A stretch of 8,990 nt of DNA from Erysipelotrichaceae bacterium (lineage in GTDB: Bacteria > Bacillota_I > Bacilli_A > RFN20 > CAG-826), in the NCBI GenBank assembly GCA_012729405.1, contig JAAYDH010000094.1, positions 1 through 8,990 of the forward strand. Reading direction: 5' to 3'. The notes under the pieces are model-generated. The model did no database searches. It was not told the origin of the DNA and was given only the letters and a program-made list of their open reading frames with translations. Below, piece after piece: positions 6,590 to 8,990 of this stretch (its first letter is position 1; each line of letters begins with the position of its first letter). The position numbers and the translations under genes are program-made.

Positions 6590-6598
6590 AGTTTAGCA
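6590..6598 (-). promoter_or_regulatory. Candidate promoter of the PH-like gene, predicting a leaderless mRNA
   Basis: On the minus strand TGCTAAACT forms an extended -10, with the -10 hexamer TAAACT at 6590-6595. No convincing -35 is seen. Only seven bases (6583-6589) separate it from the ATG, so transcription would start at or within a base of the start codon. This fits the absence of a ribosome binding site. Confidence 0.45.
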
Positions 6599-6630
6599 TC
6601 TTTTAGGGGAATAAAAAGGGATAATCAAAG

Positions 6631-6654
6631 AAAATGCACTTACAAGTGCCTTTT
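6631..6654. repeat. Inverted repeat between the divergent PH-like gene and glgC
   Basis: GCACT (6636-6640) and AGTGC (6645-6649) pair around a four-base loop. After one mismatch the stem extends by AAAA/TTTT. It lies just upstream of the glgC promoter. It could be an operator for the divergent pair or a weak terminator-like insulator; no gene obviously needs a terminator here. Confidence 0.4.
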
Positions 6655-6658
6655 GAGA

Positions 6659-6686
6659 TTGTTTATACCCGTGCGTATGCTAAAAT
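6659..6686 (+). promoter_or_regulatory. Candidate promoter of the glgCDA operon
   Basis: TTGTTT (6659-6664), a 16-base spacer, and TAAAAT (6681-6686), with TATGC directly before the -10 as a TRTGn extended -10. Transcription would start near 6693, giving a leader of about 20 bases that holds GGAGG at 6699-6703, eight bases before the glgC ATG. Confidence 0.6.
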
Positions 6687-6711
6687 GTGAATATACGCGG
6701 AGGTACAAATA

Positions 6712-7842
6712 ATGCCATACAAAATAGTCGCGATGATTCTTGCCGGCGGCAAAGGAACTAGGCTAGAAGCCCTGACAAGAAAAATTGCAAAACCAGCCGT
6801 TTCTTTTGCTGCGAAATATCGAATTATTGACTTCCCCCTTAGCAACTGTGCAAACAGTGGAATTAACAAGGTCGGAGTATTGATGCAATACGAGGCCATC
6901 GCCCTCGATAGCTATGTTGGCAACGGAGAAAAATGGGGGTTAAATGGTGTCCACTCATTTATGGCCACTTTGGCTCCCCGACAAACCGAAGAAGACGCCA
7001 AGTGGTATAAAGGTACTGCCGATGCAATTACGCAAAATATCGATTTCTTAGACGTCCAGGAACCTGACTATGTTTTGATTCTTTCGGGCGATCACATTTA
7101 TAAAACCCTCTATAACAAAATGATTGACCTTCACATCAAAACGAAGGCTGACGCGACGATTTCTGTTATTGAAGTCGATCCCAAAGAAGCGAGTCGCTTT
7201 GGCATCATGGCGGTCGATCAAAACGACCTCATCGTCGAATTTCAAGAGAAACCAAAGGTACCGAAGAGCAACTTAGCCTCTATGGGAATCTATGTTTTCA
7301 CATGGAAAACACTGCGGTCTTATCTCAAAGCGGATGAAAAAGATGAAAATTCTGACCATGATTTTGGCAAAAACATCATTCCAAGGATGCTCGCTGATGG
7401 CAATAAGATGCAAGCCTATCGCTTCCAAGGCTATTGGAAAGATGTTGGAACCCTCGCTTCTCTCCACCAAGCAAATATGGACATCGCTCTCAATCGAGGC
7501 GAACTCAATCTCTTCGATCGCGATGACATCACGAAAATTTATTCCGAAGACACTCATAGTGTTCCTCAATATGTCGGCAATAAAGGCTCAATTAAGAGAA
7601 GTATTGCCAACCAAGGAGCAATTATTTTAGGCTCCGTTGATTCCTGCGTCATCTCTAATGAAGTCGTTATCGAGGAAGGCGCGGAATGCACTCGCTGTGT
7701 TATCATGGCTGGCGCTCGCGTCAAAAAAGGCGCTAAAGTTCACAATGCAATTATCGCTCCCGAAGGTGTCGTGGGCGAAAAACAAGAAGTTAATTTAGGC
7801 AAAGATGAAATCATCCTTGTCACTGGAGGTAGTTACAAATGA
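6712..7842 (+). CDS. glgC: Glucose-1-phosphate adenylyltransferase, catalytic subunit GlgC
   Basis: Makes ADP-glucose from ATP and glucose 1-phosphate, the committed step of bacterial glycogen synthesis. It has 376 residues, normal for Firmicutes GlgC. The nucleotidyltransferase domain shows AGGKGTRL at 11-18, AKPAV at 26-30, KYRIIDFPLSN at 35-45, KGTADAITQN at 100-109, LSGDHIY at 124-130 (D127 is the metal and catalytic aspartate), FQEKPK at 177-182 (K180 is the expected glucose 1-phosphate lysine) and YWKDVGT at 241-247. The C-terminal part from about 285 is a left-handed beta-helix of hexapeptide repeats. The conserved PAV.FGGK..IIDF segment reads PAVSFAAKYRIIDF, with the Gly-Gly pair changed to Ala-Ala at 33-34. 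First gene of the glg operon; strong GGAGG ribosome site; its TGA overlaps the glgD ATG. Confidence 0.96.
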   Translation: MPYKIVAMILAGGKGTRLEALTRKIAKPAVSFAAKYRIIDFPLSNCANSGINKVGVLMQYEAIALDSYVGNGEKWGLNGVHSFMATLAPRQTEEDAKWYKGTADAITQNIDFLDVQEPDYVLILSGDHIYKTLYNKMIDLHIKTKADATISVIEVDPKEASRFGIMAVDQNDLIVEFQEKPKVPKSNLASMGIYVFTWKTLRSYLKADEKDENSDHDFGKNIIPRMLADGNKMQAYRFQGYWKDVGTLASLHQANMDIALNRGELNLFDRDDITKIYSEDTHSVPQYVGNKGSIKRSIANQGAIILGSVDSCVISNEVVIEEGAECTRCVIMAGARVKKGAKVHNAIIAPEGVVGEKQEVNLGKDEIILVTGGSYK

Positions 7843-8957
7843 AAAGAGTAGTGGGAATTTGCAATCTACATGACGGACCGGATCTCGGTTTATTAACGGA
7901 AAACCGCCCTCTAGGTGCGGTGACATTCCTCGGCCGCTATGGTTTGATGGACTTCGCGCTTTCTAATCTCTCGAACTCTGGTATTGATCGCATCAACGTT
8001 CTCGTTGAAAAGAACGTTCGGGCCGTGCGTACTCACGTCCGAGAAGGACAAACTTGGATTAATAACACGAAGACTGGCTATATGCGTTTATTTTTCGATG
8101 AAAAATCAATCAGCACCCCTCGCTTTAATACTGATGTTTCTAACTTATTATCTAACCGCTCATATTTTGAAGACGAGACCGCGAATTATGTTTTAATTAC
8201 TAATCCTTTCATGCTTTCTTCAATTGATTTCCGCCCCTTCTTGGATGCCCATATCGCTTCCGGAGCGGATGCCTCAATTATTTATAAGCATGTCAACAAT
8301 GCTGATACTGGATATTTAAACTGCGGCTCTTTAACTCTCAACAAAATTGGAATGGTCAAAAAAATTATGACCAATGCAGGGATGAAGAAAGTTGCTAATA
8401 TTTCGTTGGGGACTTATATTTTCAATCGTTCCGCTTTTGAAAAAATGCTCGCTTTGTCTCGTGAAGTTTCGGTCCTCTACGGAATTAGAAAGATGGTTCG
8501 ATACTGCATCGATGAAAAGATTCTCTCTCTCAATGCTTGGGAATTCAAAGGGTACGTTGTTCCAATTCTCAGCTTGAACGATTATGTCACTCAATCTATG
8601 AAGTTATTGGATTATTCCTATCGTTCACAACTATTCTTAGAAGACTGGCCGATTTATACGGTCACCCACAACACTCCGCCCGCCCTATATGGTGAAAAAG
8701 CGGATGTTAAAAACAGTTTTATCGCTAACGGATGTATCGTTAAAGGGAAGGTTCGCAATTCGATTATTTCTCGTGATGTCGTCATCGACGAAGGAACTTG
8801 TGTTGAGAATTCCATCATCTTTACCAAAACAGTTATCGGAAAAGGTAAGAAGCTTAATTATGTTCTCGCCGATAAATACGTCAAAGTGTTGGAAGCTAGT
8901 GAAGTAACTGGTGATCCAGACGCCTTCCTGTTTGTTGAGCAAGGAGCCAATCTTTAA
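7839..8957 (+). CDS. glgD: Glucose-1-phosphate adenylyltransferase, regulatory subunit GlgD
   Basis: Non-catalytic partner of GlgC, found in Firmicutes that encode glgC-glgD pairs, where the heteromer is more active than GlgC alone. It has 372 residues. The fold markers are present: LTENRPLGAVTFLGRYGLMDFALSN (split at 19-28 and 29-43), NSGI at 46-49, LGTYIF at 190-195, and a C-terminal hexapeptide beta-helix at about 290-345 (IANGCIVKGKV, SIISRDVVIDEG). The catalytic features of GlgC are gone: the nucleotide loop AGGKGTRL is HDGPDLGL at 11-18, the SGDH segment is ITNPFML at 120-126, and there is no EKPK or WKDVGT. The start is an ATG overlapping glgC as ATGA, with GGAGG at 7825-7829. It ends in a TAATG overlap with glgA. 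Confidence 0.95.
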   Translation: MKRVVGICNLHDGPDLGLLTENRPLGAVTFLGRYGLMDFALSNLSNSGIDRINVLVEKNVRAVRTHVREGQTWINNTKTGYMRLFFDEKSISTPRFNTDVSNLLSNRSYFEDETANYVLITNPFMLSSIDFRPFLDAHIASGADASIIYKHVNNADTGYLNCGSLTLNKIGMVKKIMTNAGMKKVANISLGTYIFNRSAFEKMLALSREVSVLYGIRKMVRYCIDEKILSLNAWEFKGYVVPILSLNDYVTQSMKLLDYSYRSQLFLEDWPIYTVTHNTPPALYGEKADVKNSFIANGCIVKGKVRNSIISRDVVIDEGTCVENSIIFTKTVIGKGKKLNYVLADKYVKVLEASEVTGDPDAFLFVEQGANL

Positions 8958-8990
8958 TGAAAATTGTCATGATTGCCAGCGAATCTCGCC
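8957..8990 (+). CDS. glgA: Glycogen synthase, N-terminal fragment (3' cut by window end)
   Basis: Only 11 codons are visible, MKIVMIASESR, then the window ends. This matches the usual start of bacterial glycogen synthases (MKIL.VASE..P). The ATG overlaps the glgD TAA by one base, and AAGGAG at 8941-8946 lies ten bases upstream. glgA directly after glgC-glgD is the standard Firmicutes order, which carries most of the weight of this call. GlgA transfers glucose from ADP-glucose to the growing glycogen chain. Confidence 0.8.
   Translation, partial: MKIVMIASESR

Noticed and set aside
7292..7630. 112-residue plus-strand frame inside glgC
   Set aside because: Out-of-frame shadow of glgC, whose own frame carries all conserved motifs across this stretch.

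Overview
The window looks like chromosomal DNA from a low-GC Bacillota/Mycoplasmatota-type bacterium, probably an uncultured gut-type lineage near the Mollicutes or Erysipelotrichia. This placement is inferred from three things: gene order, a PrkC-like kinase lacking its PASTA and membrane domains, and moderately low GC. TGA serves as a stop in four genes (rlmN, rsgA, the six-TM protein gene, glgC) and Trp is TGG, so the standard bacterial code is used rather than the Mycoplasma code. Genes are very tightly packed, and neighbours overlap as ATGA or TAATG.

Region 1 (1-5805, plus strand) is one uninterrupted chain: rsmB-like (5' end outside the window), rlmN, PP2C phosphatase (prpC/stp), Hanks-type kinase (prkC), rsgA, rpe, then an unrecognised six-TM membrane protein. 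It follows the well-known Firmicutes block rsmB-rlmN-prpC-prkC-rsgA-rpe-(thiN)-rpmB. There are three departures. The RsmB homologue has lost its SAM-binding and catalytic cysteine motifs. The kinase ends right after its catalytic domain. A membrane protein sits where thiN is normally found. The theme is ribosome and RNA maturation (RlmN, RsgA, and L28 just downstream) together with a Ser/Thr kinase-phosphatase pair. A strong extended -10 sequence inside rsgA may give rpe its own transcription.

Region 2 (5806-6711) begins with a bidirectional terminator separating the plus-strand operon from two minus-strand genes. These are rpmB (L28), and upstream of it a small two-TM protein with a PH-like cytoplasmic domain. 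Both have candidate extended -10 promoters. That of the PH-like gene lies so close to its ATG that the mRNA may be leaderless.

Region 3 (6659-8990, plus strand) starts at a third promoter of the same type and reads glgC-glgD-glgA, with glgA cut off by the window end. GlgC makes ADP-glucose, GlgD is its non-catalytic partner subunit, and GlgA adds the glucose to glycogen. This is a glycogen-storage operon.

Most of the window is ordinary conserved core. I see no mobile element, CRISPR array, tRNA or rRNA, and no clearly new multi-gene system. The most unusual items are the dead RsmB-like protein, the six-TM unknown, the shortened kinase, and the shared promoter motif with one possibly leaderless gene.
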